A DNA stretch of 51,070 nucleotides from Pukyongia sp. (GCA_030148705.1 JASBSY010000011.1:1-51070), one strand, 5' to 3'; shown: positions 35,133 to 43,407, numbered from the stretch's first letter. Made by a program: numbers and translations. The notes: a model not told the origin generated them from the sequence alone.

Positions 35133-36233
35133 TTAAAGAACAGACTTTTGTTTTTTATAGAAGGCATCGGCCTGCATTTGCATTAATTCACGTGCTTTTT
35201 TACGCTTGTAGTCGTAAAGCTCCTGTTCTTCGGCAATATCGGCGTAAACGCGGTTATTCACCTCCCGGTCTGTAGTTACGAGCACTTCTCTCTGGGTTTT
35301 CTGTTGGGTTACCCATGTTTTCACGGCCCCTTCCTGTTCGGCCAGTTTAAGGTCGTAAGCCCCTTTGGGAGAAAGTAACTTGGCGAAGATGGGTGAAGTC
35401 TCGATCGCCAGGAACAGCAGGAAAATAAAGAACGAAGGTAACCAGGGCAGTTTACCCAGTGCATTCACTCTTGCCATGAGTCCGTCGAAGCCATCGATAA
35501 CAGGTTGCGTATCGGCTACCCTGGTTTGGTATTGGTCTGAAAGCTGGGCAATCTGAGCTTCGGCAGCTTCAATTCGCGCAGCATTATCCGCACGCAGCTG
35601 CTGCAAAGCGGTAAGTTCAGCGTCATGTTTCTCGCGTTTTTCTTTATAAACCGGACCTTTTCCTATGATCTCGGTACCCTTACGGCCTTCGGCTTCGGCT
35701 ATATAGGTTTCATACAGGGCATTCACTTCGGTTTCTTTGTCGACGACTTCCTGTTTCAACGTGGCAATTTCCCCGTTTAACGCCTCGATGGAGGGCGTGT
35801 ATTGCAATGCCAGTTGGTTTTGGTTTTCCAGGGTCATCGTGTTTTTCTCTTCCAGTAATACCTGGTTGATCTCTTTTTCAAATATTTTCAGTTCGAGTGG
35901 TTTTGCGATAACAATGGCGATGATGATCGCCAGAGCAATCCGCGGGGATGCCTGTATGAGTTCATCAAAGAAGTTGTCGCTTTTCTTTATGGTAGAAACA
36001 ATAAACCGGTCCAGGTTAAAGATGAGCAAACCCCAAATCACACCAAAGAATATTGCTGTATAATAGGTGTCGAAGACAGTGTACAGGGCATAGGAAGCAG
36101 CGATGGTCGCCATTACAGCCGTAAAAAAGACAGTGGCACCTATTCCGGCGTATTTGGTTCGTTCTCCCGGGGAACATTGCTCGAGTAAATCGGTGTCGGC
36201 CCCGGAGCAGAATATGAAAAAGCGTTGTAGCAT
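35133..36233 (-). CDS. DUF4407 membrane protein with coiled coil
   Basis: The 366-residue protein begins 'FFIFCSGADTDLLEQCSPGERTKYAGIGA' (given in part), typical of DUF4407. Three N-terminal membrane helices (residues 30-125) are followed by a long charged coiled coil (about 135-240), another membrane helix near 265-285 and a basic tail. Function unknown. It lies upstream of the M23 gene, with which it is likely co-transcribed. Confidence 0.88.
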   Translation of the reverse strand: MLQRFFIFCSGADTDLLEQCSPGERTKYAGIGATVFFTAVMATIAASYALYTVFDTYYTAIFFGVIWGLLIFNLDRFIVSTIKKSDNFFDELIQASPRIALAIIIAIVIAKPLELKIFEKEINQVLLEEKNTMTLENQNQLALQYTPSIEALNGEIATLKQEVVDKETEVNALYETYIAEAEGRKGTEIIGKGPVYKEKREKHDAELTALQQLRADNAARIEAAEAQIAQLSDQYQTRVADTQPVIDGFDGLMARVNALGKLPWLPSFFIFLLFLAIETSPIFAKLLSPKGAYDLKLAEQEGAVKTWVTQQKTQREVLVTTDREVNNRVYADIAEEQELYDYKRKKARELMQMQADAFYKKQKSVL

Positions 36234-36295
36234 AATGAATTGGTTTTTTGACTGATGAGACTATTAGAACGTATTTTTTGTAAAATTGTTACACA

Positions 36296-36325
36296 AAAAA
36301 AGCCCCGACCCCGGAGCTTTTTAAA
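36296..36325 (-). terminator. Rho-independent terminator after the second BlaI/M56 operon
   Basis: AAAAAGCCCCG and CGGAGCTTTTT pair with a single mismatch around a short loop, with A- and T-runs on both sides. It sits 17 bp past the M56 stop on the minus strand. Confidence 0.75.
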
Positions 36326-36342
36326 TCTTGTTTAAATTAAAG

Positions 36343-37791
36343 TTAGTCTTTGGTGAATCCCAATTTGGAAATATTCACAATTGGATTGCTGTTTTTAAAG
36401 GTTTTGGTATGAAGATTCAGTTCACCGTTTTTCTTCAGTAATGAAATAGCTTCATCGGATGATATGCGTTTGTCTTCGTAGAAGAAAGCCGCGTTTTGTT
36501 TTGCCATCCTGATCACGTGATCCAGTTTACTCTCACTGGCATAGGGTGGCGGTGGTGGTGGTAATGGAGGTTGAGGGTTATCTGGGCCATCAGCAGCAGG
36601 AACCGGAGGATCCGGGTTAATGGGTTTGGGCGGATTGTCGGTGTCCGGGGCAGGAGGAGGGGGCAGCGGCTTACCTGCCTTTTGCGCCGGGGTGGGTGGT
36701 ACCGCTTCAGGGGCAGCGGGAGCAGGTGGGGGTGGTGGAAATTTTGGGAAGGGTTCGGCATCGGCCCGTTGCTTTTTCGACATCTTTTCATAGATGTATT
36801 TCAGACGCTCTACTTCATACTGAACAATGTTCATATGATTCTTATCCATGCGGTTGTACTTTTTTGCCAGTCGGTCGTATTCTTTCATTTCTTCTCTGCT
36901 GGCGCTCTGTTGCAGGACGATCTCTTCGGTTTCCAGAGGAATTGTCTCACGGGTGCTAAAACTGAATAATGTAAAGGCGAGCAATGGTAACAGCAGGACG
37001 GACCTGGCCCAAATTACTCTTTTAGGGGTTTGAGTTTGCATAACTTTAAATCGTTTTTTGATAGATGAATAATTGATTGAATTTGCCAGAACAGGCGAAC
37101 CGGCAGGTGATGAATATGCCAGGATTGTCTTTTGATAGGCTACGGGGTTGGTACCCTGTCTCAGCACCGAGCGATCGGCAAGGAATTCATGGTTGAGCTT
37201 TGCAGACTGGCGCATAAAATGAACTATTGGGTTAAACCAGAAGACGATGCGTATAAATTCGATTATCAGCAAATCTATACTGTGTTTTTCGCGGGCATGG
37301 GCCGTTTCATGTAATATGACTTCCCTGGGAATTGAACCGGTTTCGAAACCTTCTTTATTAAAAAAGACATAGTTAAAAAAGGTATGGGGGACTACCTTCT
37401 CCGGAAGCAGTACGTTGATTATTTGCCGAAAGCGTATTTTCTTGTTCCTCCGAATGGTTATAAGCGTCTTTCGCAGGTTTGTAATAAACCTAATACTAAA
37501 AATCCCTATTCCTGTAAGGTATACCCCCCATAAGACTTTGCTCCACGGAAAGATATAGTGGCTCCCCGATTCGACCTCGGTCACCAACTGCTCCGAAGCA
37601 ATAGTTTCAAAGGCAGGGGATGGTGTTACATAAGTAGTAAAGGTAATCAAAGGGAAAAGTACAGAAAGAAGTATGGTTGTTATGATGTAATAGCGCTTGA
37701 GGTTATGACTACTGGTTTGTTCCAGAACTCCCTTGTAAAAAAGAAAGAATACGGTAAGACAGAGGGTGGATTTAAGGAGATAGAATGCCAT
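36343..37791 (-). CDS. M56 (BlaR1-like) membrane metallopeptidase with proline-rich periplasmic region
   Basis: The roughly 482-residue protein has four N-terminal helices and the M56 motif HETAH in 'VILHETAHAREKHSIDLL'. It also has 'FWFNPIVHFMRQ', a fourth helix near residue 270 and a long periplasmic region. That region has a strongly Pro-rich stretch of about 75 residues (four or more runs of 4-7 prolines) and a short C-terminal 'SDEAISLLKKNGELNLHTK'. It has no TonB-like domain, unlike the copy at 14338. A GTG at 37797 overlaps the BlaI stop (GTGA) and may be the real start, adding two residues. Confidence 0.87.
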   Translation of the reverse strand: MAFYLLKSTLCLTVFFLFYKGVLEQTSSHNLKRYYIITTILLSVLFPLITFTTYVTPSPAFETIASEQLVTEVESGSHYIFPWSKVLWGVYLTGIGIFSIRFITNLRKTLITIRRNKKIRFRQIINVLLPEKVVPHTFFNYVFFNKEGFETGSIPREVILHETAHAREKHSIDLLIIEFIRIVFWFNPIVHFMRQSAKLNHEFLADRSVLRQGTNPVAYQKTILAYSSPAGSPVLANSINYSSIKKRFKVMQTQTPKRVIWARSVLLLPLLAFTLFSFSTRETIPLETEEIVLQQSASREEMKEYDRLAKKYNRMDKNHMNIVQYEVERLKYIYEKMSKKQRADAEPFPKFPPPPPAPAAPEAVPPTPAQKAGKPLPPPPAPDTDNPPKPINPDPPVPAADGPDNPQPPLPPPPPPYASESKLDHVIRMAKQNAAFFYEDKRISSDEAISLLKKNGELNLHTKTFKNSNPIVNISKLGFTKD

Positions 37792-37793
37792 GA

Positions 37794-38159
37794 TCACTTA
37801 TTTTTAATTTGTCTGTCGATTAAATCCTTCAGCTCCTCTAATTCTTCCTTGCTGAGGTCGGTGGTCTCGGTAAAGAAAGAAGCGAATTGGGAGGCGCTGT
37901 CGTTAAAAAAATTCTTGATCAGTCCATTTACATGTTTGGCAAAATAGTCGGTCTTCTTTACCAAAGGAAAATACTTTCTCGACCTACCTTGTTGTTTATA
38001 ATCTACAAATTGCTTGTCCTGCATTCTTTTAAGCAGAGTGGCAACTGTGGTAGGAGCAGGTTTCGGATCCGGATAGGCTTCGATGAGGTCCTTCATAAAA
38101 GCCTGTTTCTGTTTCCAGAGGATTTGCATTAATTGTTCTTCGGAATTGGATAAGGACAT
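37794..38159 (-). CDS. BlaI/MecI/CopY family transcriptional repressor (second copy)
   Basis: The 121-residue protein opens 'LSNSEEQLMQILWKQKQAF', with 'KPAPTTVATLLKRMQDKQFV' and 'YKQQGRSRKYFPLV', the BlaI DNA-binding domain. It is coupled to the M56 gene downstream. Two near-identical palindromes upstream (38177-38190 and 38204-38219) are its expected operators. They differ from the operators of the first pair, so the two systems should not cross-talk. Confidence 0.92.
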   Translation of the reverse strand: MSLSNSEEQLMQILWKQKQAFMKDLIEAYPDPKPAPTTVATLLKRMQDKQFVDYKQQGRSRKYFPLVKKTDYFAKHVNGLIKNFFNDSASQFASFFTETTDLSKEELEELKDLIDRQIKNK

Positions 38160-38176
38160 GAGTCGTGTATTTTATC

Positions 38177-38219
38177 TCTACAAATGTAGAATAAAAGAAT
38201 CAATTCTACAAATGTAGAA
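38177..38219 (-). promoter_or_regulatory. Tandem BlaI-type operators that contain the promoter boxes
   Basis: Operator 1 (38177-38190) and operator 2 (38204-38219) are TCTACA-AA-TGTAGA palindromes, close to the classical BlaI CTACAnnTGTAG dyad. On the minus strand operator 1 holds the -7 box TACATTTG (38188-38181). Operator 2 holds a TTTG (38212-38209) 20 nt upstream of it, at the -33 position. The promoter is thus built from the two operators, and the transcript leader would be under 20 nt. Confidence 0.75.
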
Positions 38220-38362
38220 GTAAATTATTTGTAGAACCCGAGTTTTCCTATAAAGTCATCCCATATTGGATCGTTGTACCCAAGATCGTTCATTATATAC
38301 GCTTGATCCAACCCTATGAAGACCTGAGAGATTTCTATTCTAAAAACATGAACCTGGGTTTC

Positions 38363-39754
38363 TTAAGCCTTCATCAGCTCAGTAAAATAATGATAGAACT
38401 GTGGAATGGTCTCTATCCCTTTAAAGTAATTCCAGATCCCGAAATGTTCATTTGGAGAATGAATCGCATCGCTGTCCAGGCCGAAGCCCATCAGTATGGT
38501 TTTGCTGTTGAGTTCCTTTTCAAAAAGCGATACTATGGGAATACTTCCTCCACTTCGTTGAGGAATAGGTAGCTTCCCGAAGGTAGCCTCATAGGCTTTT
38601 TCAGCAGCCTTGTATCCTACACTGTCTATAGGTGTTACATAGGCCTGTCCGCCGTGATGCGGCTTAACCGCAACCTTAACTCCGGCGGGTGCAATACTTT
38701 CGAAATGCTCTTTAAAAAGGGTTGTAATTCGCTCCCAGTCCTGATTGGGAACCAGGCGCATACTGATCTTTGCATAAGCTTTGCTTGCGATCACAGTTTT
38801 GGCACCTTCACCAGTATAGCCACCCCAGATTCCGTTTACATCGAGGGTAGGACGGATTGAATTTCGCTCATTGGTTGTATAGCCGGTTTCACCGTATACA
38901 TCCTCGATATCCAACGCCTTTTTGTACGCTTCCTTATCGAAAGGAGCTTTGGCCATTTTTGCCCGCTCTTCAACTGTGAGTTCTTCTACCTTGTCGTAAA
39001 AACCGGGAATTGTGATATGGTTGTTCTCATCGTGCAATGAAGCGATCATTTTTACCAGAATGTTGATCGGATTAGCGACAGCACCGCCATAAAGTCCGCT
39101 GTGAAGATCCCGGTTGGGGCCTGTAACTTCCACTTCCACATAACTAAGGCCGCGAAGCCCGGTGGTGATGGATGGAATATCATTGGCTATCATGCCGGTA
39201 TCGCTAATCAGGATCACATCGTTGGCCAGTTTTTCCTGGTTTCGGGATACAAACCAGCCCAGGCTGGCGCTGCCCACTTCTTCTTCTCCTTCAATCATAA
39301 ACTTCACGTTGCACGGCAGCTGGTTTGTGGCCGTCATATACTCCAACGCTTTTACATGCATATACATCTGCCCCTTGTCATCACAGCTTCCACGTGCGAA
39401 GATTGCACCTTCAGGGTGGAGGTCGGTAGTTTTAATAACAGGATCGAAGGGAGGGTTGTGCCACAGGTCTAAAGGATCCGGGGGTTGCACGTCGTAATGG
39501 CCGTAAACCAGCACTGTGGGAAGGGACGGATCGATTAGTTTTTCACCGTAGACGATCGGATAGCCCGGAGTTTCACATATCTCTACCCGGTCGCAACCGG
39601 CCTTTTCCAGACTGGTCTTGATAACCTTGGCAGTTTTTAGAACATCTTCTTTATAGGCCGAATCGGCACTGATAGAGGGAATTTTGAGTAAATCGAGCAA
39701 TTCGTTTATAAACCGTTGCTTGTTTTCCTCTATATATGGTTTTGCACTTTTCAT
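38363..39754 (-). CDS. M20 family metallo-dipeptidase
   Basis: The 463-residue protein has the M20 zinc motifs 'VYGHYDVQPPDPLDLW', 'ARGSCDDKGQ' and 'EGEEEVGS', plus a dimerisation/lid domain in the middle ('GPNRDLHSGLYGG'). It fits the cytosolic non-specific dipeptidase (CNDP-like) group. It is monocistronic. In the same frame after its stop codon, 46 further codons stay open to 38225; see findings. Confidence 0.92.
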   Translation of the reverse strand: MKSAKPYIEENKQRFINELLDLLKIPSISADSAYKEDVLKTAKVIKTSLEKAGCDRVEICETPGYPIVYGEKLIDPSLPTVLVYGHYDVQPPDPLDLWHNPPFDPVIKTTDLHPEGAIFARGSCDDKGQMYMHVKALEYMTATNQLPCNVKFMIEGEEEVGSASLGWFVSRNQEKLANDVILISDTGMIANDIPSITTGLRGLSYVEVEVTGPNRDLHSGLYGGAVANPINILVKMIASLHDENNHITIPGFYDKVEELTVEERAKMAKAPFDKEAYKKALDIEDVYGETGYTTNERNSIRPTLDVNGIWGGYTGEGAKTVIASKAYAKISMRLVPNQDWERITTLFKEHFESIAPAGVKVAVKPHHGGQAYVTPIDSVGYKAAEKAYEATFGKLPIPQRSGGSIPIVSLFEKELNSKTILMGFGLDSDAIHSPNEHFGIWNYFKGIETIPQFYHYFTELMKA

Positions 39755-39845
39755 AAATTATTATGTAAAATTTGTTGCTCGCAGGTCGTGTCGGAGCAGA
39801 AAGACGCTAAGGTACAAAAAGCAGGAATTTTTGAAGAAAAGATTG

Positions 39846-39875
39846 TTTGTAAAATAATAATCTTATGTATATTTG
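39846..39875 (+). promoter_or_regulatory. Promoter for the tRNA-Leu transcript
   Basis: TTTG at 39846-39849, an 18-nt spacer and TATATTTG at 39868-39875 form a textbook Bacteroidota promoter. Transcription should begin near 39882. It should run through the truncated and the intact tRNA-Leu to the terminator at 40081. Confidence 0.75.
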
Positions 39876-39921
39876 CACTCCTTCTACAAAAGGCTTCGGA
39901 GTGTTAAAGCTCCTAAGAGAA

Positions 39922-39966
39922 GCGGCTGTGATGGAACTGGTAGACATGCTAGACTTAGGACTTAGC
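39922..39966 (+). pseudogene. Truncated tRNA-Leu (5' half only)
   Basis: The sequence has an acceptor 5' strand (GCGGCTG), a tRNA-Leu D-arm (ATGGAACTGGTAGACA) and an anticodon arm with loop CTTAGGA (anticodon TAG). The 3' side of the stem is damaged (CTTAGC where TCTAGC would pair). The variable loop, T-arm and 3' acceptor strand are missing; AT-rich sequence follows for 28 nt before the intact gene. It reads as a broken tandem copy. Confidence 0.65.
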
Positions 39967-39994
39967 CTAATAATAAGTGTTAAAATATTAAAAT

Positions 39995-40076
39995 GCGGGC
40001 GTGGTGGAATTGGTAGACACGTCAGACTTAGGATCTGATGCCGCGAGGTGTGGGAGTTCGAGTCTCCCCGCCCGTA
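39995..40076 (+). tRNA. tRNA-Leu(UAG)
   Basis: The 82-nt gene has acceptor GCGGGCG pairing with CGCCCGT (last pair G-U), D-loop TGGAATTGGTAGACA, anticodon loop CTTAGGA with TAG (reads CUA), the long class II variable arm TGCCGCGAGGTG and T-arm GGGAGTTCGAGTCTCCC. CCA is not encoded. Its 3' end borders the mobile element and is the probable integration site. Confidence 0.95.
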
Positions 40077-40080
40077 CAAA

Positions 40081-40106
40081 AGCCGAAGAGAAATCTTCGG
40101 CTTTTT
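40081..40106 (+). terminator. Rho-independent terminator of the tRNA-Leu transcript
   Basis: AGCCGAAG (40081-40088) and CTTCGGCT (40095-40102) form a perfect 8-bp stem with loop AGAAAT, followed by TTTTT. It lies on the element side of the putative attachment site, so either the att core extends past it or it came with the element. Confidence 0.85.
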
Positions 40107-40135
40107 CCATTTAAAAAACTCTCGAAAAAAAGGTC

Positions 40136-40157
40136 AGGTACAACATAGGTACAACAT
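40136..40157. repeat. Two perfect 11-bp tandem repeats near the element end
   Basis: AGGTACAACAT occurs twice with no spacer, 60 bp inside the tRNA 3' end. Short direct repeats at this distance are typical arm-type binding sites for a tyrosine integrase or its excisionase. That role is inferred. The rest of 40103-40290 is AT-rich with no gene. Confidence 0.5.
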
Positions 40158-40290
40158 TTTGCTAATTTCAGGGCGACATTTGTATTAATGTCAAATATTT
40201 CGATTTGTTATTAAACCCTATTAATTTTCTAGTAAAATAATAAATTCTGCTAAATAGCAACCTTATTCCTTCGTAAGGGGAGTTTATTAT

Positions 40291-40444
40291 CATACAATAT
40301 AACCGCAATTTAAACTCGTAAAATACTTCCATAAAAAGACTACGGCATAAAGCCAACGCTCCTTCCATCGCTTATTTATTCCGTTTCCTTTTGAGCGAAG
40401 ATTTTATCTTCCGTTTGGTTCCTGCTTAAATATTGTTTAATCTA
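40291..40444 (+). repeat. Conserved leader, copy A (before parB-like gene)
   Basis: First of three copies of a leader of about 155 bp; the others are at 42347 and 48103. Invariant blocks include ACTCGTAAAATACTT, GACTACGGCATAAAGCCA, CGCTTATTTATTCCGTTTCC and AAATATTGTTTAA. A small hairpin GAAGAT-TTT-ATCTTC lies in the middle-right part. The copy ends 14 nt before the ATG at 40458. It is probably a 5' untranslated or promoter element shared by element genes. Confidence 0.8.
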
Positions 40445-40457
40445 AAATTTAATTATT

Positions 40458-42248
40458 ATGACAACAAAAGCAGTTAAAACCAGAAAGAACGGTAAAGCGA
40501 ATGCTACCGTCAAAAAGAATGTGAGAGAGAAAATGACCCAGATTTCAATTGGGCTTCAAATCCAAAACCTGAACATTGAGAAGGTCATTCCCGACCCGAT
40601 GCAACCCAGAAAGACTTTTAATGAAAAATTTTTAGAAGAGCTTTCCGAAAGCATCAAAAAGCACGGAGTACTTCAACCCATCACGGTACGCAAGTCTGGA
40701 AGTGATCATATCATAGTAATGGGAGAACGTCGCTATCGTGCCAGTAAGTTGGCAGATAAGAAGACTATACCGTGTATCGTGAGAGAATATGAAAACAATG
40801 ACATCTTGGAAATTCAGATTATCGAGAATCTACAGAGACAAGATGTTGAACCCACAGAAGAAGCAGATGCTATCGCTTATTTAAGTGAAAAATACTCTGC
40901 TACGGAAATAGCAAAGCGATTGGGTAGAGGCGATAATTTCATAAGACAACGCTTAAAATTAGCTGGACTCATAGAAGGTTTCAAGAATTTTGTTCGCAAT
41001 GGAGAAATGACAATTTCGCTTGGCGTAGGTGTGGCACTTTTCGAACCGGAAGAACAGCAGATGATGTTGGAAACAATGGGCGAAGATTTCAGTGCCCATC
41101 ATATAAATAGAATGATTAAGGACCAGACCTATGATTTGGATAAAGCACCTTTTGATGTAGAAGACAAAAAACTGGTAGCTAAAGCAGGGTCTTGTATTGA
41201 GTGTCCGTTCAATGCGGCAAATCAAGGTAATTTGTTTGGAGATGGCAAAATGGTCTGTACAAAATCAGCTTGCTACGAGACCAAGAAGAGTAAGTCGTTC
41301 TTGAACTTGATTGAAAAATCAAAGAAAGAGAACATCTTGTTGATTCCTGAAATACGAAAGTATTGGGTAGAGGAAGAAAGTAATCAGATAGTCATTTCCC
41401 AACTGAAAAAGAATGGTTTGAAGGTCTATCTGCTGGACGATGTTGAAATTTTAGAAAAGCCAATTAAGCCTACTTTAGAATCCATCATAGAAGAATATCG
41501 GAATAACGATTATACAGAAGATCAGCTGAATGAAGAACTAAAGGAAGCTATTGAGACCTATACAGAAGAATTGGAAAAATACAATTCAGCTGAAGAAAGT
41601 GGATTTGTAAATGGCATCGTTTTCCATCCTGAATCTTATAGGCACAAAGAAGTCTTCTTGATGATTGTTGAAGAATCTGAAAGTGAAGTGCGTTCTGTAC
41701 CATTATCCAATAGAAAAATGGACGATTGCAGCCCAAATGAACAAATCATCAAAATCAACGAAAGGGAAATCCGGAAGCAGCAAATCGAGAATAATAGACA
41801 ATTTGAAGAAGTTGTTGAAATGATTAGAGAGACCAAATACATCGAAACAAAGAAAACGCTTTCGGTAGATGAAATGGTGGCTTTCTCAATTTCGCTCTAC
41901 GAAAACAATGTGGATTATATGGGCCAACAAAAGTACTTTTCAGGATTGTTAGGCGATACTTCTAAAATGACCAGAATTGAAATTGTTGAAAGTTTCAAAA
42001 AGAATTTCAAAAAGGAAATTTTTCACAAGCTGATACGGTACATACTCACAAAACAAGTTCATTTTGGGGAAAGTAACCATACAAATAGCTTGACTAATAT
42101 TTCTTTTTACAACGCAATGCAGGGTTATTATAAAACCAAAATTGCAGACATCGAAAAGGAATATACCGAAAACAGAGATAAACGTGAAAAGCGTTTGAAA
42201 GAGCGAATAGAAAATCTTGAAAAAGAAATTCAGGAATTGAAAGATTAG
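40458..42248 (+). CDS. Large ParB/RepB/Spo0J-like partition protein
   Basis: The 596-residue protein has a lysine-rich N-terminal tail and a ParB N-terminal domain (about residues 39-130) with 'IMGERRYRAS'-like box II ('VMGERRYRASKLAD') and 'IIENLQRQDVEPTEEA'. A helix-turn-helix region follows ('SATEIAKRLGRGDNFIRQRL'). In the middle is a four-cysteine cluster ('CIECPF...CTKSACY', about residues 240-275) like that of PRTRC-type ParB proteins. The C-terminus is a charged coiled coil. It probably binds centromere-like sites for element maintenance or regulation. No ParA gene is adjacent in the window. It carries leader copy A. Confidence 0.85.
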   Translation: MTTKAVKTRKNGKANATVKKNVREKMTQISIGLQIQNLNIEKVIPDPMQPRKTFNEKFLEELSESIKKHGVLQPITVRKSGSDHIIVMGERRYRASKLADKKTIPCIVREYENNDILEIQIIENLQRQDVEPTEEADAIAYLSEKYSATEIAKRLGRGDNFIRQRLKLAGLIEGFKNFVRNGEMTISLGVGVALFEPEEQQMMLETMGEDFSAHHINRMIKDQTYDLDKAPFDVEDKKLVAKAGSCIECPFNAANQGNLFGDGKMVCTKSACYETKKSKSFLNLIEKSKKENILLIPEIRKYWVEEESNQIVISQLKKNGLKVYLLDDVEILEKPIKPTLESIIEEYRNNDYTEDQLNEELKEAIETYTEELEKYNSAEESGFVNGIVFHPESYRHKEVFLMIVEESESEVRSVPLSNRKMDDCSPNEQIIKINEREIRKQQIENNRQFEEVVEMIRETKYIETKKTLSVDEMVAFSISLYENNVDYMGQQKYFSGLLGDTSKMTRIEIVESFKKNFKKEIFHKLIRYILTKQVHFGESNHTNSLTNISFYNAMQGYYKTKIADIEKEYTENRDKREKRLKERIENLEKEIQELKD

Positions 42249-42259
42249 CTTTCGTTGTC

Positions 42260-42298
42260 AGAAGAGGGGTCAGCATTCGTGTTGGCTCTTCTTTTTTT
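42260..42298 (+). terminator. Rho-independent terminator of the parB-like gene
   Basis: AGAAGAG (42260-42266) pairs with CTCTTCT (42286-42292), with partial inner pairing, followed by seven T residues. Confidence 0.75.
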
Positions 42299-42346
42299 AG
42301 ATAATTTTTAATTGTATAGGTTACTAAAAAGTAAAAAATAATCAAT

Positions 42347-42499
42347 CAATATAACCGCAATTTAAACTCGTAAAATACTTCCATCAAAAGACTACGGCAT
42401 AAAGCCAACGCCTCTTTCTTCGCTTATTTATTCCGTTTCCTTTTGAGCCAAGATTTTATCTTCCGTTTGGGTGCTGCTCAAATATTGTTTAATCTAAAT
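42347..42499 (+). repeat. Conserved leader, copy B (before DUF932 gene)
   Basis: Second copy of the leader seen at 40291, differing at only about a dozen positions. It keeps all the invariant blocks and the AAGAT-TTT-ATCTT hairpin. It ends 9 nt before the ATG at 42509. An open frame runs through it from 42443, but sequence shared with the other leaders shows this part is not coding. Confidence 0.8.
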
Positions 42500-42508
42500 T
42501 CAAAAGTT

Positions 42509-43345
42509 ATGTATTTACAAAATTTACAGCAGGATGAAATCTTCGTTCCATCAGAAATGAAATCCTTAAGAACCCTGACACAGATGGAATCCCGAAGAGG
42601 GCTCGAAAACGTCATCATTTCAAATGGCAAAATTGTCAATGTAGTATCGAACAGCTACGGACACATTCCAAATCAATTGTTCTTCAAGAAAGCTGAAGAA
42701 ATGCTATCCGATGCACAATTGAATTACCACAAAAGAACCATCAATCGAAATGATAGGTCTTTCATTACCGACTTCATCATTGATGATAAAAGCCAATTTT
42801 CAGTCAAGAACAAAGAGGATTTGATATTACCGATGCTTCGGTTCAAGAATTCCTATGACGGAAGCGAAAAGACCTCTGGCCACTTTGGGTTTTACCGAAA
42901 AGTATGTTCGAATGGCCTGCACGTTTCACAGGCTGAAATTGAGTTTTCCATCAAGCACAGTAAGAACAATACCGACCTTATAATGCCAAGGTTGAACAAT
43001 CTCTTCGAGAAATTTCTGGACAATGAATTCTATACGATAACCAAGAAATTCGATAAGATGAAAGAATTTAAAATTATCGATACCAAAGAATTTGTGAGAG
43101 CAATACTTGACAAAACAAAATTGTTTCGGTATGAATGTAGCGATAAGAATAGTGAGCCTTCCAAGAAATCAAGGGAAGTCCTTGAAATATTGAACTACGA
43201 AGCCTTGCTGCTTAATGAAGAGCCTAATCTCTGGTTAGGCTACAATGCGTTCAATGCAGTATTGCACCATACGTTGAAGAAAACCTTTGGCCAACAAGAA
43301 CGGTTAGATAAGAAGCTATTCGATGAAGTTTATGCGATGGCATAG
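42509..43345 (+). CDS. DUF932 (phage/plasmid-like) protein
   Basis: The 278-residue protein has the DUF932 pattern: an N-terminal region with 'SNSYGHIPNQLFFKKAEEML', then 'DLILPMLRFKNSYDGSEKTSGHFGFYRKVCSNGLHVS' (given in part), and a helical C-terminus. DUF932 proteins occur on plasmids, ICEs and phages, but their role is not known. The start at 42509 is fixed by the leader copy B ahead of it. Confidence 0.85.
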   Translation: MYLQNLQQDEIFVPSEMKSLRTLTQMESRRGLENVIISNGKIVNVVSNSYGHIPNQLFFKKAEEMLSDAQLNYHKRTINRNDRSFITDFIIDDKSQFSVKNKEDLILPMLRFKNSYDGSEKTSGHFGFYRKVCSNGLHVSQAEIEFSIKHSKNNTDLIMPRLNNLFEKFLDNEFYTITKKFDKMKEFKIIDTKEFVRAILDKTKLFRYECSDKNSEPSKKSREVLEILNYEALLLNEEPNLWLGYNAFNAVLHHTLKKTFGQQERLDKKLFDEVYAMA

Positions 43346-43360
43346 CATCAATAAAGGTTC

Positions 43361-43386
43361 ATCCAGTACCTCAAACTGGATTTTTT
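43361..43386 (+). terminator. Rho-independent terminator of the DUF932 gene
   Basis: ATCCAGT (43361-43367) and ACTGGAT (43375-43381) form a 7-bp stem with a seven-base loop, followed by T6. Confidence 0.75.
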
Positions 43387-43407
43387 GACTCACTAAACAC
43401 TATAATT

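Noticed and set aside
36571-36969. Plus-strand open frames of 87-132 codons opposite the M56 gene
   Set aside because: They are the complement of the proline-rich repeat coding region and have no family features.
40168-40368. Minus-strand open frame of 66 codons upstream of the parB-like gene
   Set aside because: It overlaps leader copy A, and the other leader copies do not keep the frame.
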